This document shows positions 9,325 through 20,698 of a DNA stretch of 64,000 nt, piece after piece. Position 1 is the stretch's first letter, and every line of letters starts with the position of its first letter. The notes under the pieces are model-generated. The model did not search any database. It was not told the origin of the DNA and was given only the letters and a program-made list of their open reading frames with translations. The stretch comes from Chromatiales bacterium (GTDB lineage: Bacteria; Pseudomonadota; Gammaproteobacteria; JAGRGH01). Location of the stretch: assembly GCA_020445605.1 (NCBI GenBank), contig JAGRGH010000027.1:1-64000 (forward strand), in the 5' to 3' direction. A program made the position numbers and the translations under genes.

Positions 9325-11511
9325 ATGCAGGGAAACAGCGCCGCAGACGCCATTCGCGACTGGATCGATCGATTCCAGCTCGCCGTCTTACGCCCCCCGC
9401 CGCGCGTACTCGGCTGGTACCTGATTGCCCTGCTCGCGTTTGCCTTCGCCATGCAACTGGCAACGCCCATCCACAAGGGCGACACCGACATGTGGTACCA
9501 CCTGTCGGGCGGGCGCCACTTCTGGACCGAGGGGCACGTGCCGACCAGCGCGTACTTCTCGTTCATTGCGCAGGATCGACAGTGGGTCAACTATTTCTGG
9601 GGCTTTCAGGCGCTGATCTTTCCAATCATGGAGAGCTTCGGCTACGGCGGGCTCAGCGCGCTGCGTGGGCTGCTCTATCTCGCCGGCGTCGCCACGATCG
9701 TCGCGTTTCTCGCCAGTGGCCCGCGACGGCTGAACCTCGCGCTGGCACTGCTTGCAATCGGCTACATCGTGCTGCTGGACGGCCGCGCTCATCAGCTTCG
9801 GCCACACCTGGTTTCCTACTTCGCGATCGCGTTGTTCCTGCTGATTCTGGAACGCCGCCCGCGCTGGGCGCCCGCGTTACCGGTGGTCGGGGTGATCTGG
9901 GCCAACCTGCACGGCGTCGAATACATCGTCGGCGCATTGATCGGCGGCGCCTATCTGCTGGAATGGCTCGTGGACCGTCGGCGTGGCGTCCCTTCAGCCC
10001 CCGGCCGAGGTTGGATCTACCCGGCCTCCATTCTTGCCTGCCTACCGGCCTTATTGCTTACGCCAAATGGACCGGCACTGCTTTCGGCGCCGTTCGCGCC
10101 GCCGCCCGACATCGGCGACTACATTCGCGAAATGCGCCCGCTGCCGGGATCGGTGCTGCATTCCTTTACCTTTGACGGGAAATCGATCCCGCAGAACACG
10201 ATCATTGCCGCGATGTTCGTCGGCAGTGTCGTTGCCCTGCTGGCGCTCGCAATCGGCCGTCGGCTGCGGCTTGCGCACGTCATCCTGTACGCGGGCGGGC
10301 TTTACCTGCTGTCGAGCGGCATCCGTTTCGTCTCCGAATGGAGCCTGTTGTCCCTGCCGCTGCTGGCACAGGCCGCAACGAATGTGCCGCCGCTGCGCCG
10401 CCCGCTCCTGAGGCCATCACCGGCGGCGATGTTCCTCGTCGCAATCGCGTTCGTAGCATTTCCATCGCTGCACCCACGTGATCGGCAACACTTTCCGTTC
10501 GACCCAACCGACCTGCCGGTCGGCGCGTTCAGTTTCATGGCGGCCGAGAATCTCAGCGGCAACCTGCTGATACCCCCGGGCGACGGCGGCTACGCGCAAT
10601 GGGCCGGGTACCCCCGTGTGCTGATCCACAGCGACATGGAACTGCCGCCGTTCACGGATGTGGAAATGTTCGAGATCCAGCGCACCTACAACTCCGGACT
10701 CGTGCTTGACCGCGTTCTGAAACGCCACCCGGTCGACTATGTGCTCTGGCCGCTGGAACCCAAGGAACGCCAGGCCACGGTAAAAGGCCGCGAGGATCTG
10801 AGCCCGATCTTTTTCGACGACAGTTTCGTGCTGTATGCGAACCGCGAACGCAAGCCGGATATCGTCCGCAGCTTTGAGATCCAATACGTCGATCCATTCA
10901 GCCTGCTGCGCGGCGAAGGCACTGCTGCGCAACGCCTGGAGGAACTCGAACGTCTGCGCACACGGTGGCCCGATGGCGTTCGCATCAACCATGCGATTGC
11001 GCGACTGCTCTATGACGAGAGGCGTTACGCGGAGGCCCTGCCCGCGGCCGAGCGTTACATCAAAGGACATTCGCGGGACGTCAATGCATGGCTATTGGCC
11101 GGCGAGATTCTCAGCGAACTGGGACGCTGCCCCGATGCATTCGCGTATCTCGACCATGCACGGTCGCTGGCCGACGACACCTTCCGCCCGGTCGTCGAGC
11201 GCAAGATCGCCAGCTGCCATTACCGCCTGCGCGAGTTCGACGCGGCCTACGCGGTGTTCCGTGACAGCTTCAACCTGTATCAGCAGTCGTGGGAGTCGGA
11301 GACGCTGTATCAATACGCGTTCGTGGCGGCGGCGGTCGGCGACCTGGAAAGATCACGACGTCTGCTCGCGGCACTCGTGCTGACCACGCCGGACGACAAG
11401 GCCGAACTGATCGGGCGCGCAAACGCGCTACGGGCGGATATCGAGCGTGGCGAGATCGCCGCACCGGGCCTGCTCGACTGGCTGAAGCACCTGGTCGGCA
11501 AGGATCCCTGA
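9325..11511 (+). CDS. Polytopic GT-C-like membrane protein with C-terminal TPR domain
   Basis: The 728-residue protein has about ten membrane segments in its first 400 residues. Its first loop carries DTDMWYHLSGGRHFW with Asp53 and Asp55, the pattern of GT-C glycosyltransferases that use lipid-linked sugars. After a soluble periplasmic-type region (about 410-540), residues 550-720 form TPR-like helical pairs (YAEALPAAERYI, GRCPDAFAYLDHA, EFDAAYAVFRDSF). I cannot name a substrate; surface glycan transfer is an inference. No clear ribosome-binding site precedes the ATG. It lies divergent from clpB and ends only 12 bp from the convergent plsC-like gene, so it is probably monocistronic. It interrupts the usual clpB-pgeF order. 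Confidence 0.7.
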   Translation: MQGNSAADAIRDWIDRFQLAVLRPPPRVLGWYLIALLAFAFAMQLATPIHKGDTDMWYHLSGGRHFWTEGHVPTSAYFSFIAQDRQWVNYFWGFQALIFPIMESFGYGGLSALRGLLYLAGVATIVAFLASGPRRLNLALALLAIGYIVLLDGRAHQLRPHLVSYFAIALFLLILERRPRWAPALPVVGVIWANLHGVEYIVGALIGGAYLLEWLVDRRRGVPSAPGRGWIYPASILACLPALLLTPNGPALLSAPFAPPPDIGDYIREMRPLPGSVLHSFTFDGKSIPQNTIIAAMFVGSVVALLALAIGRRLRLAHVILYAGGLYLLSSGIRFVSEWSLLSLPLLAQAATNVPPLRRPLLRPSPAAMFLVAIAFVAFPSLHPRDRQHFPFDPTDLPVGAFSFMAAENLSGNLLIPPGDGGYAQWAGYPRVLIHSDMELPPFTDVEMFEIQRTYNSGLVLDRVLKRHPVDYVLWPLEPKERQATVKGREDLSPIFFDDSFVLYANRERKPDIVRSFEIQYVDPFSLLRGEGTAAQRLEELERLRTRWPDGVRINHAIARLLYDERRYAEALPAAERYIKGHSRDVNAWLLAGEILSELGRCPDAFAYLDHARSLADDTFRPVVERKIASCHYRLREFDAAYAVFRDSFNLYQQSWESETLYQYAFVAAAVGDLERSRRLLAALVLTTPDDKAELIGRANALRADIERGEIAAPGLLDWLKHLVGKDP

Positions 11512-11523
11512 TCCTGCGAACGG

Positions 11524-12219
11524 TCAGCGTTCTTCGATCAGGAATCGCTGGAGTTCGACGGCGATGACCGTCTCGTCGACCTGAGCATCCACGACGAACG
11601 GCAGCGAAAAGGCCAGCTGCGCACGGCCTGGCACGAACACCGCCGAGACCACCCGGCCCGGCGCGCCAACGCCGGCCACGCGGGCCGCGACCACCGGCGC
11701 CCCGGTCAACGCGGCCAGTCGCAAAGCGCCGCGCTTGAGGCTCGGCGCTGGCCCGTCCGGCAGGTGGATGGCCCCATGCGGAAACAGCGCGACCACCTCG
11801 CCGGACGCCAGCGCCCGCAGGGCGTCCCGCAGGGCCTGCTCGGGACGCGTCCCGCGATCGACTGGAATGCAGCCCGCCGCACGGAACAGCCAGCGCAGTC
11901 CGAACCGCTCGTACTGCTCGCGCGCAATCAGGAACCGCAACGGCCGTCGGCTCGCCGCGACGAGCAGCAGCGGATCGAGCCCCGAGACATGGTTCGCAAC
12001 CACGATCGCCGGCCCGGTGGGCGGGATCGGCGCGGCGACCGGCGCAAGGCGATGCACGCGGCGGCACCACCAGCGGTTCAGTCCATCGATCCAGTTCACG
12101 CCCGGCCGACCCCAGTCCGCAAAGCGATGGCGATCGGCGCCGTGGTGCAGCCAGGCCGCGACACCGCCCAGGCCAATCCCGGCGACCACGTTCAGCAGGA
12201 TCGCGGCTACACCACTCAC
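11524..12219 (-). CDS. PlsC-type lysophospholipid acyltransferase
   Basis: The 231-residue membrane-anchored protein has an N-terminal hydrophobic helix and the acyltransferase motifs: NHVSGLD (HX4D, catalytic His and Asp), GCIPVDRGTR (block II) and a block III that reads FPHGAIH instead of the usual FPEGT. It probably acylates a lysophospholipid or related lipid. I chose the GTG at 12219 because it overlaps the pgeF stop as GTGA, matching the coupling seen throughout this operon; the frame is open to an ATG at 12306 inside pgeF. It is last in rluD-pgeF-plsC. The block III change is worth checking for activity. Confidence 0.8.
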   Translation of the reverse strand: MSGVAAILLNVVAGIGLGGVAAWLHHGADRHRFADWGRPGVNWIDGLNRWWCRRVHRLAPVAAPIPPTGPAIVVANHVSGLDPLLLVAASRRPLRFLIAREQYERFGLRWLFRAAGCIPVDRGTRPEQALRDALRALASGEVVALFPHGAIHLPDGPAPSLKRGALRLAALTGAPVVAARVAGVGAPGRVVSAVFVPGRAQLAFSLPFVVDAQVDETVIAVELQRFLIEER

Positions 12220-12938
12220 GACCGGCGCCAGATGATGCTGGCCATGCGGCCGGTCGCACCATCGCGACGAAACGAGAAGAAGCGTTCGGACTCGCGATAG
12301 GTGCACCAGCCCCCACCGTGCACCGCGCCAACCCCGGCGGCCAGTAACCGACGTCGTGCCAGCGCATACAGGTCACAGTGCCAGCGGTCATCGCGACCAG
12401 GCCGAAAGGCCAAGGCCGCTCCGGGGTCGGTCGCGCAAAACCCGGCACGCACCTCGGGCCCGACCTCGAATGCGTCCTGCCCGATCGCCGGTCCCAGCCA
12501 GGCCAGCACCGCACCGGCGGGCGCGCGGAATTTCCGGATCGTTGCCTCCAGCACGCCGGCCGCGAGCCCGCGCCAGCCCGCGTGCGCCGCCGCGACCTCG
12601 GTGCCGTCGGCGGTGCACAACAGCACCGGCAGACAGTCCGCGGTGAGCACTGCGCAGGGTTCGCCGGGATCCGCGGAATAAACGGCATCCGCGCAACCAC
12701 CGAGCCGCGCGTCCGTTACCGCACAGCCGTGCACCTGCTCGAGCCAGTTGGGTTGCGCCGGCAGCCGCCGACCGAGCCGCGCGCGATTCGCCGCGACCGC
12801 CGCCGGATCGTCGCCGACATGTGCCGCAAGGTTCAGCGAGGCATACGTGCCCGTGCTGCCCCCGCCGCTGCGGGTCGTCGTGAATGCAACGACCGGGACA
12901 TCGGCGCCCCAGTCGGCCAGAACAAGATCCGCATTCAT
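12216..12938 (-). CDS. pgeF: Peptidoglycan editing factor PgeF (YfiH/LACC1 family)
   Basis: This 240-residue member of the multicopper polyphenol oxidase-like family has the conserved metal-site segments QVHG, TADCLPVLL and HAGWRGL. Family members have been linked to purine nucleoside phosphorylase/deaminase activity and, in E. coli, to quality control of UDP-MurNAc-peptide synthesis. The protein is cytoplasmic. The gene sits between rluD and the acyltransferase, overlapping each by 4 bp; the rluD-pgeF pair is conserved in E. coli. Confidence 0.92.
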   Translation of the reverse strand: MNADLVLADWGADVPVVAFTTTRSGGGSTGTYASLNLAAHVGDDPAAVAANRARLGRRLPAQPNWLEQVHGCAVTDARLGGCADAVYSADPGEPCAVLTADCLPVLLCTADGTEVAAAHAGWRGLAAGVLEATIRKFRAPAGAVLAWLGPAIGQDAFEVGPEVRAGFCATDPGAALAFRPGRDDRWHCDLYALARRRLLAAGVGAVHGGGWCTYRESERFFSFRRDGATGRMASIIWRRS

Positions 12939-13909
12939 AGGTCCGCCCGGTCGGTGCGCAGCAGGCCCAGCAGACCGGCGATGTCGGCGGGCAACGGCGC
13001 CTCGAAATCCACTTCGCGCCCGTCACCCGGGTGGCGCAGTGACAGGCGCCATGCGTGCAGCGCCTGACGCCGAAAACCGACAAGCGCATCGCGCAGTGCC
13101 GCGCTGGCGCCGGCCGGGACCTGCACGCGCCCGCCGTAGACCCGGTCGCCGACGATCGGCAGCCCGACATGCGCGAGGTGCACGCGGATCTGGTGGGTGC
13201 GCCCGGTCTCAAGCCGGACCTCCAGCAGCGTATGCGCGCGGAAACGCTCGGCAAGCCGATAGTGCGTCACGGCCTCGCGCCCGGTTCCTTCGGGCACGAC
13301 GGCCTGACGCAGCCGGTCGCGTGGATGGCGTCCGAGCGGCGCGTCGATCGTCGCGCCGGCGACGACCGGGCCGCGGACCAGCGCCAGATACTCACGCCGG
13401 ATCAGCCGGTCCTTCAGCGCCGCGGTCAGGCGTGCGTGCGCCGTGGCGTTGCGCGCGATGACCAGCAGCCCGGAGGTGTCCTTGTCCAGGCGATGCACGA
13501 TTCCGGCCCGCGGCAGGGCGGCGAGTGCGGGGTCGAAATGCAGCAGGGCGTTGACCAGTGTGCCGGCACGGTTGCCCGCACCGGGGTGAACGACGAGCCC
13601 GACAGGCTTGTTCACCACCAGCAGATCGGCGTCCTCGTACAGCGGATCGAGGGCGATCGTCTCCGGCGCATCGGCAATGACCGGCGTCGGCTCCGGAAGA
13701 TCGAGTTCGACGGTCTGGCCGGCCTTCAGGCGAAAGCGCGGGGCCTGTGGCGCGCCGTCCACCCGCACCCGCCCGGCGTCGATCCATTGCTGAATTCGCG
13801 CGCGCGAGGGGCCGTCGAGCAGGGTCGTCACGGCCTGATCGAGTCGCAGGCCGGCCTGCTCGGGGCCGATCCGCCAGGCGAGCGGACCGTCATGGTCGCC
13901 GGCCTTCAT
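12935..13909 (-). CDS. rluD: 23S rRNA pseudouridine synthase RluD
   Basis: The enzyme makes pseudouridines at positions 1911, 1915 and 1917 of 23S rRNA (E. coli numbering), in helix 69. The 324 residues comprise an N-terminal S4 domain (LDQAVTTLLDGPSRARIQQWI) and the RluA-type catalytic domain with Asp142 in VHRLDKDTSGLLV. TGRTHQIRVHLAHVGLPIVGD is also present. It starts 55 bp from the divergent bamD, the same arrangement as in many gammaproteobacteria, and heads the rluD-pgeF-plsC operon. Confidence 0.95.
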   Translation of the reverse strand: MKAGDHDGPLAWRIGPEQAGLRLDQAVTTLLDGPSRARIQQWIDAGRVRVDGAPQAPRFRLKAGQTVELDLPEPTPVIADAPETIALDPLYEDADLLVVNKPVGLVVHPGAGNRAGTLVNALLHFDPALAALPRAGIVHRLDKDTSGLLVIARNATAHARLTAALKDRLIRREYLALVRGPVVAGATIDAPLGRHPRDRLRQAVVPEGTGREAVTHYRLAERFRAHTLLEVRLETGRTHQIRVHLAHVGLPIVGDRVYGGRVQVPAGASAALRDALVGFRRQALHAWRLSLRHPGDGREVDFEAPLPADIAGLLGLLRTDRADL

Positions 13910-13929
13910 GGGACGCGTCGACCCTGGGC

Positions 13930-13935
13930 TATAAT
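13930..13935 (+). promoter_or_regulatory. bamD -10 element
   Basis: A perfect TATAAT stands 28 nt before the bamD start codon in the divergent rluD-bamD gap. The -35 region is weak (TTCATG 19 nt upstream). Transcription would start near 13942. Confidence 0.55.
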
Positions 13936-13963
13936 CCGCGCTCGCTTTTCAGAGAGACCATCC

Positions 13964-14812
13964 GTGACTGCCCGCATCAGCGCGACGGCGCGTACCTGCA
14001 TCATTGCCTGCCTGTGGATCGCCATGTCGGTTACGACGGGTTGCGGTATTCTCGGCGAAAAAGACGATCCAACCAAGGACTGGTCAGCGAACAAGCTCTA
14101 CACTTCGGCGAAGGCCGAGATGAACGCCGGCGCCTTCGAGGCCGCGATCGGCTACCTCGAAAAGCTCGAGGCCCGCTACCCGTTCGGCCAGTACGCGCAG
14201 CAGGCGCGTATCGATCTGGCCTACGCGTACTACCGCTACAGCGAACCGGAATCCGCCATCGCCGCGGCCGACCGCTTCATCAAGCTCTATCCGAACAGCC
14301 CGTACGTCGACTACCTCTATTATCTGAAGGGTCTGACGAACTTCAACCGCGGCATCACGTTCTTCGAGCGCTTTCTGCCGACCGATGTCGCGCAGCGCGA
14401 CGCCAGCGCGCAGCTGCGATCATTCAACGACTTTGCGGAACTCGTGCGGCGTTTTCCCGACAGCCGCTACGCCGAGGATTCTCGTCGGCGCATGCTCTAC
14501 CTGCGCGCGAACCTCGCCCGGCAGGAAGTCAACATCGCGAGCTACTACGTGAAGCGCAAGGCCTGGGTCGCGGCGGCGAACCGCGCCAAGAACGTCATCA
14601 CGCACTATGAGGGCACGCCCGCGGTCCGCGATGCGCTGGTGATCATGATCCAGTCGTATACCGAACTCGGGATGGACGACCTGGCCGCAAACGCACAGGC
14701 CGTATACGACTACAACGAGGCGCGCGGCACCTTTGCCGGGCTGGACGACGCGCCGACCGAGAAGACCCCCCTCGGACGGCGCATCTGGAACCTGTTCGGG
14801 CTGGACGAATAG
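13964..14812 (+). CDS. bamD: Outer membrane assembly lipoprotein BamD
   Basis: BamD is the essential TPR lipoprotein of the BAM complex that folds outer-membrane proteins. From the GTG at 13964 the product is 282 residues. It has a signal peptide ending in the lipobox-like VTTGC (Cys27), then five TPRs beginning at LYTSAKAEMNAGAFEAAI and containing ARYPFGQYAQQA. The much longer open frame upstream (from 13055) is the antisense shadow of rluD and is rejected. Length is somewhat above E. coli BamD (245). Confidence 0.93.
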   Translation: MTARISATARTCIIACLWIAMSVTTGCGILGEKDDPTKDWSANKLYTSAKAEMNAGAFEAAIGYLEKLEARYPFGQYAQQARIDLAYAYYRYSEPESAIAAADRFIKLYPNSPYVDYLYYLKGLTNFNRGITFFERFLPTDVAQRDASAQLRSFNDFAELVRRFPDSRYAEDSRRRMLYLRANLARQEVNIASYYVKRKAWVAAANRAKNVITHYEGTPAVRDALVIMIQSYTELGMDDLAANAQAVYDYNEARGTFAGLDDAPTEKTPLGRRIWNLFGLDE

Positions 14813-14824
14813 TCCGCGACGCAG

Positions 14825-14844
14825 GACGGCCGCAACCGGCCGTC
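14825..14844. terminator. Bidirectional hairpin between bamD and glnB
   Basis: GACGGCCG (14825-14832) and CGGCCGTC (14837-14844) form a perfect 8-bp stem with a CAAC loop, flanked by a further weaker pairing (TCCGC and GCGGA). It fills the 40-bp gap between two convergent genes. There is no T tract. Confidence 0.55.
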
Positions 14845-14852
14845 ACTGCGGA

Positions 14853-15197
<345 letters not shown>

Positions 15198-15276
15198 CTA
15201 CCTCCGCCTCTAACAGAATTGTGATGCTTTTGGGCCTTACCGCGCGGCGCGCCCGCCTGGTCGGACCAGCGCCTGT

Positions 15277-16893
15277 TCACTGGCTGCCGCGGGAACGGAA
15301 TCCAGACGTCAAAGGATAGCGCCGATCGCGCCCGAACGCGCGCCTGGAGATGCGCACGCCCGGCGGTGCCTGCCGACGCTTGTATTCGTTGCGATCGACC
15401 AGCCGTGCAATGCGCCGCACCGTGGCCGTATCGAAGCCGGCCTCGATGATCTCGGCGACGGATTCGTCGCGTTCGATATAGCGTTCGAGCACGGCATCGA
15501 GCAGGTCATACGGCGGCAGCGAATCCTGGTCGGTCTGGTCCGCACGCAGTTCGGCCGACGGCGCACGCTCGATGATGCGGCGCGGGATCACGGTACCGCG
15601 CGCGTTGCGCCATTCGGCCAGCGCGTAGACCAGGGTCTTGGGGATGTCCTTGATCGGCGCGTAGCCCCCGGCCATGTCGCCGTACAGGGTCGCGTAGCCG
15701 ACCGCCATCTCGCTCTTGTTGCCGGTGGTCAGCAGGATGTGACCGAACTTGTTCGACAGGGCCATCAGGATCACGCCGCGGCAGCGCGCCTGGATGTTTT
15801 CCTCGGTCGTGTCCGGCGACCGGTCGCCGAAGGTCTCGGCGAGCAGGTCCACGAAGCTGCGGAACACCGGCTCGATCGGGATCACGCGATGTTCGATGCC
15901 GAGCGCGGCGGCGCAGGCCGCGGCATCGGTCACGCTGATGTCCGCCGTATAGCGCGTGGGCATCATGACCGCGAGCACCTGCTCAGCGCCGAGTGCATCG
16001 GCCGCGATCGCGGCAACCAGGGCCGAGTCGATGCCGCCGGACAGACCCAGCACGGCGCCGTGAAATCCATTCTTGCGGACGTAATCGCGCGTGCCGAGGA
16101 CGAGTGCGCCGTAAATGGACTCCAGCCGCTCCGGCAGCGGGGCGATGTCGCCGGACTGCGGGTTTCCCCGATCGTTCACGTCCACGATCAGTTGCGCGCT
16201 CGCGCAGAACGCCGCTCGCGCAACCAGTTCGCCGTCACGATCGATGGCGAACGAACTGCCGTCGAAGACCAGTTCGTCCTGCCCGCCAACCAGATTTCCA
16301 TAGACCACCGGCAGGCCGGTCTCGCGCCGGCGCCGGTCGACGACCGCGAGCCGCTCGGCGAACTTTCCGGTATGAAACGGCGAGGCGTTCAGGTTGATCA
16401 GCAGCTCAGCCCCGGCCGCGGCCGCGAGGCGCGCGGGCGCTTCGGTCCAGATGTCTTCGCAGATCGTGATGCCGATCCGCACACCGGCGCATTCCACGAC
16501 GCACGGGGTCTGGCCGGCGGCGAAGTAACGCTTTTCGTCGAACACCGCGTAGTTTGGCAGGACGTGCTTGTCGTAGATCGCGACGATCCGGCCGTCACGG
16601 ATCAGCGCCGCGGAGTTGAACATTTCGTTCGCGGACCGCCGTGGATAGCCGAGCAGGATGCCGATCGCCGCGGCCTCGGCGCAGATGCGCGCCAATGCCG
16701 CGTCGACCTGCGCGACGATTTCAGGCTTCAGCAGCAGGTCCTCGGGCGGGTAGCCCGTCAGCGTGAGTTCGGGGAAAACGACGAGGTCCGCGGCATGCTC
16801 GGCGAGCGCTCGCGCGGCCTCGCGCAGCACGATTGCGGCATTGCCGGCGACATCGCCGACCATGAGGTCGCACTGCGCGACGACGACGCGCAT
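15277..16893 (-). CDS. nadE: Glutamine-dependent NAD+ synthetase
   Basis: The enzyme performs the last step of NAD synthesis, amidating nicotinate adenine dinucleotide with ammonia taken from glutamine. The 538-residue fusion has an N-terminal nitrilase-type glutaminase with Glu42 (FPELTLTGYPPEDLL), Lys109 (YDKHVLPNY) and Cys145 (TICEDIW). The C-terminal ATP-pyrophosphatase domain has P-loop GLSGGIDSALVA and the motif LLTTGNKSEMAVGYATLYGD. All catalytic residues are present. It follows glnB, a neighbour seen in some other proteobacteria. Confidence 0.95.
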   Translation of the reverse strand: MRVVVAQCDLMVGDVAGNAAIVLREAARALAEHAADLVVFPELTLTGYPPEDLLLKPEIVAQVDAALARICAEAAAIGILLGYPRRSANEMFNSAALIRDGRIVAIYDKHVLPNYAVFDEKRYFAAGQTPCVVECAGVRIGITICEDIWTEAPARLAAAAGAELLINLNASPFHTGKFAERLAVVDRRRRETGLPVVYGNLVGGQDELVFDGSSFAIDRDGELVARAAFCASAQLIVDVNDRGNPQSGDIAPLPERLESIYGALVLGTRDYVRKNGFHGAVLGLSGGIDSALVAAIAADALGAEQVLAVMMPTRYTADISVTDAAACAAALGIEHRVIPIEPVFRSFVDLLAETFGDRSPDTTEENIQARCRGVILMALSNKFGHILLTTGNKSEMAVGYATLYGDMAGGYAPIKDIPKTLVYALAEWRNARGTVIPRRIIERAPSAELRADQTDQDSLPPYDLLDAVLERYIERDESVAEIIEAGFDTATVRRIARLVDRNEYKRRQAPPGVRISRRAFGRDRRYPLTSGFRSRGSQ

Positions 16894-16912
16894 GACCGGA
16901 CCGGTCGGCCGC

Positions 16913-17781
<869 letters not shown>

Positions 17782-17785
<4 letters not shown>

Positions 17786-18954
17786 GCGGCCACCCCGCGC
17801 GCGGCGCCGACGACCTTGTTCGCGGCGTCGGCCAGATCGGCCCCCGCGATCAGGTCCAGCCCGCTGTCGGCGAGCAGGGCACGACCGGCCTCGGCGTTCG
17901 TACCTTCAAGCCGAACCACCACGGGCACGCCGACCCCGACTTCCCGCACGGCGGTGATGATGCCCTCGGCGATCAGATCACAGCGCACGATGCCGCCGAA
18001 GATGTTCACCAGGATCGCGCGCACGCGTGACTCGCCGAGGATGAGCTTGAAGGCCTCGGCGACACGTTCGGCCGTGGTGCCGCCACCGACATCCAGGAAA
18101 TTCGCCGGCTCGCCGCCGTGCAGCTTGATCAGGTCCATGGTCGCCATCGCGAGTCCCGCACCGTTGACCATGCAGGCGATGTCGCCATCCAGGGTGACGT
18201 AATTCAGGCCGTGGGCTTCGGCGGCCGTTTCGGTCGCGTCTTCCTGCGTGCGGTCGCGGAGTTCGGCCAATTTCGACTGGCGAAACAGCGCGTTGTCGTC
18301 GATGTCGACCTTCGCATCCAGGGCAACCAACTGCCCGTCCGCGGTGACCACCAGCGGGTTGATCTCGACGAGCCGCGCGTCACACTCATTGAACATGCGA
18401 AACAGTCCAGCGAGCAGTTTGCCGAGCGCCGCCGCGGCCGGTTTTTCCAGCCCCAGCGCGAACGCAAGCCGGCGCGCCTGATACGGCAGCATGCCGGCGG
18501 CCACAGGAATGCCAACCGAGAGAATGCGCTCCGGATGCTCGGCCGCGACGGCCTCGATGTCCATGCCGCCATCGCGACTGGCGACAAACACGATGCGTTC
18601 ACTCGCGCGGTCCACCAGGGCACTCAGGTAAAGCTCGCGTGCAATTGCCGTGGGGCGTTCGATCAGAAGGCGGTGAATCGGCAGACCCGCACCGTGGGTC
18701 TGATGGGTGGCCAGTGTGCCGCCGAGCAACTCATCGCAGGCCTTGCGCAACTCATCGATGGAATCGACCAGACGAATACCGCCGGCCTTGCCGCGGCCGC
18801 CCGCGTGAACCTGTGCCTTCACGACCCAGCGCGAACCGCCGAGCGTGCCGGCCGCCGCGACGGCCGCGTCTGTCGAGTCGACGACCACGCCGTCCGGAAC
18901 GCTGACCCCGTAGTCCGAAAACAAACGCTTGGCCTGGTATTCGTGCAGCTTCAT
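17782..18954 (-). CDS. sucC: Succinate-CoA ligase (ADP-forming) subunit beta
   Basis: The 390-residue beta subunit has an ATP-grasp domain ([33 protein letters not shown]) and the C-terminal flavodoxin-like domain with [16 protein letters not shown] chose the ATG at 18954 because MKLHEYQAK is the universal N-terminus of the family; the frame is open to 19083 but reads as noise. Only 29 bp separate it from the divergent pilS, so the promoters must overlap or lie within pilS. No sucAB is adjacent. Confidence 0.96.
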
Positions 18955-18983
18955 GGCGACCTGTCTGCCGGCAGCGGAGCCCA

Positions 18984-20698
18984 ATGCTACTATTTTTCTT
19001 GGCACGTCAGCCCCTGAAGGCGCTGACACCTGCCCGCACCGCCCCACCAGGACCCCGGATTGGCTCGCACGTGGCTGCCGCAAGCGAATACTGGAACCGA
19101 CCCTCGCGGCTGAGCGCAGCCACGGAGAGGCCGACCGCCCGGCCGCTGGTGGTTTTTCTCCTTTACCGGGCCTTTCTAGCGACCCTGTTCGTCGCCTCCG
19201 CGGTCATCCGCAGCGAGCAGATGCCGTTCGGGCAGGTTCACCCGGAACTGTTTCTGATCGTCAGCATCATCTATCTCGGGGCCGTGCTCGCCAGCGCGAT
19301 CGTCTATCGCTACTCGCACATCGCCGCGCCGAACCTGGTCGCCGCAATCGTGGCGACCGACGTCGCCGCACTCACGGCCCTGATGTATGCGAGCGGCGGG
19401 GTTTCGTCGGGAATCGGCATTCTGTGCGTCGCGAGCGTGGCCGCCGGCGGACTGCTGCTGGACGGACGGCTGGCCATGGCCTTCGCCGCGCTGGCGAGCA
19501 TCGGCGTGCTCGGCGAGCAGGGCCTGCGGGTCCTGACCGGCGGACAGGCGAACGACTTCCTGCAGGCCGGCCTGCTCGGCGCCACCTTCCTGATCACGAC
19601 CGCGGTCGTCAGCCTGATGGCGCGTCGTGTGCGGGTCTCGGAACGGCTCGCCGCGCGACGCGAGGTCGACCTCGAGAACCTCGCGCAGCTCAATGCCTAC
19701 GTCATCGCGCGCATGGACAACGGCATGCTGGTCATCGACGCCCTCGGGCATGTGCGCCAGTCCAATGCCGCCGCGTGGTATCTGCTTGGCATGCCGGCGC
19801 TGGACGGGACCGCGCCCCTGGAATCGGCAAGTCCGGAGCTGGCCCAGCGGCTGGCGATCTGGAGCGCCCACCCGCGCCACCGCAGCGTCGAGTTCAACGC
19901 CAATGGCACGGACCTGCAGGCACGGTTCACGCGACTCGGCCAGGGCCGCACGGCTGGAACGCTGATCTTTCTCGAAGACAGCTCGGCGCTCAAACAGCGT
20001 GCCCAGCAGCTGAAACTCGCGTCGCTGGGCCGGCTCGCCGCGAGCATCGCGCACGAGATTCGCAACCCGCTCGGCGCACTGAGCCACGCCGCGCAACTGC
20101 TCGGCGAGGACGACGCCTTGGACGCCGGCAGCCGGCGCATGGTGGAGATCATCCGCACCCAGTGTGCGCGGATGAACAACATCGTCGAAAACGTGCTCGA
20201 GGTCTCCCGCGAGCAACGCTCGCAACCGGAGGAATTCGCGCTCGGTCCGTGGGTGGCGGAGTTCGTCCGCGACTTCCAGGAAACCCGCAGCCTTGCCCCG
20301 GAAACCATGCGCGTACGTATCGAACCGGCGAACTGCCGGGTATATTTCGACCCCGGACACCTGCGACAGGTCATGACGAACCTCTTCACCAATGCGCTGA
20401 AATACGGCGGCCCGGGCGCCGACGGCACCCATATCGATGTGCGCGGCGGCATGGAGGGCGAGGCCGGATCACCGCACCTGGACGTCATCGACTACGGCCC
20501 GGGGATCGCCCCGGACGCGCTCGCGAAGATTTTCGAACCCTTCTTCACGACGACCACTTCGGGCACCGGGCTCGGGCTGTATCTGTCGCGCGAACTGACC
20601 GAATCCAATCGCGGCCGGCTCGAATATGTGCCGCTGCCGACGGCCGGCTCGTGTTTTCGCATCGTGTTTCCACCCAACATCCCGGGACGAGGTACGCC

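Noticed and set aside
13055-13963. Long upstream extension of the bamD frame
   Set aside because: It is antisense to rluD; the GTG at 13964 places the signal peptide and lipobox correctly and a TATAAT precedes it.
18929-20698. Open frame on the plus strand running into pilR
   Set aside because: It is out of phase with pilS over its whole length; pilR proper begins at the GTG at 20699.
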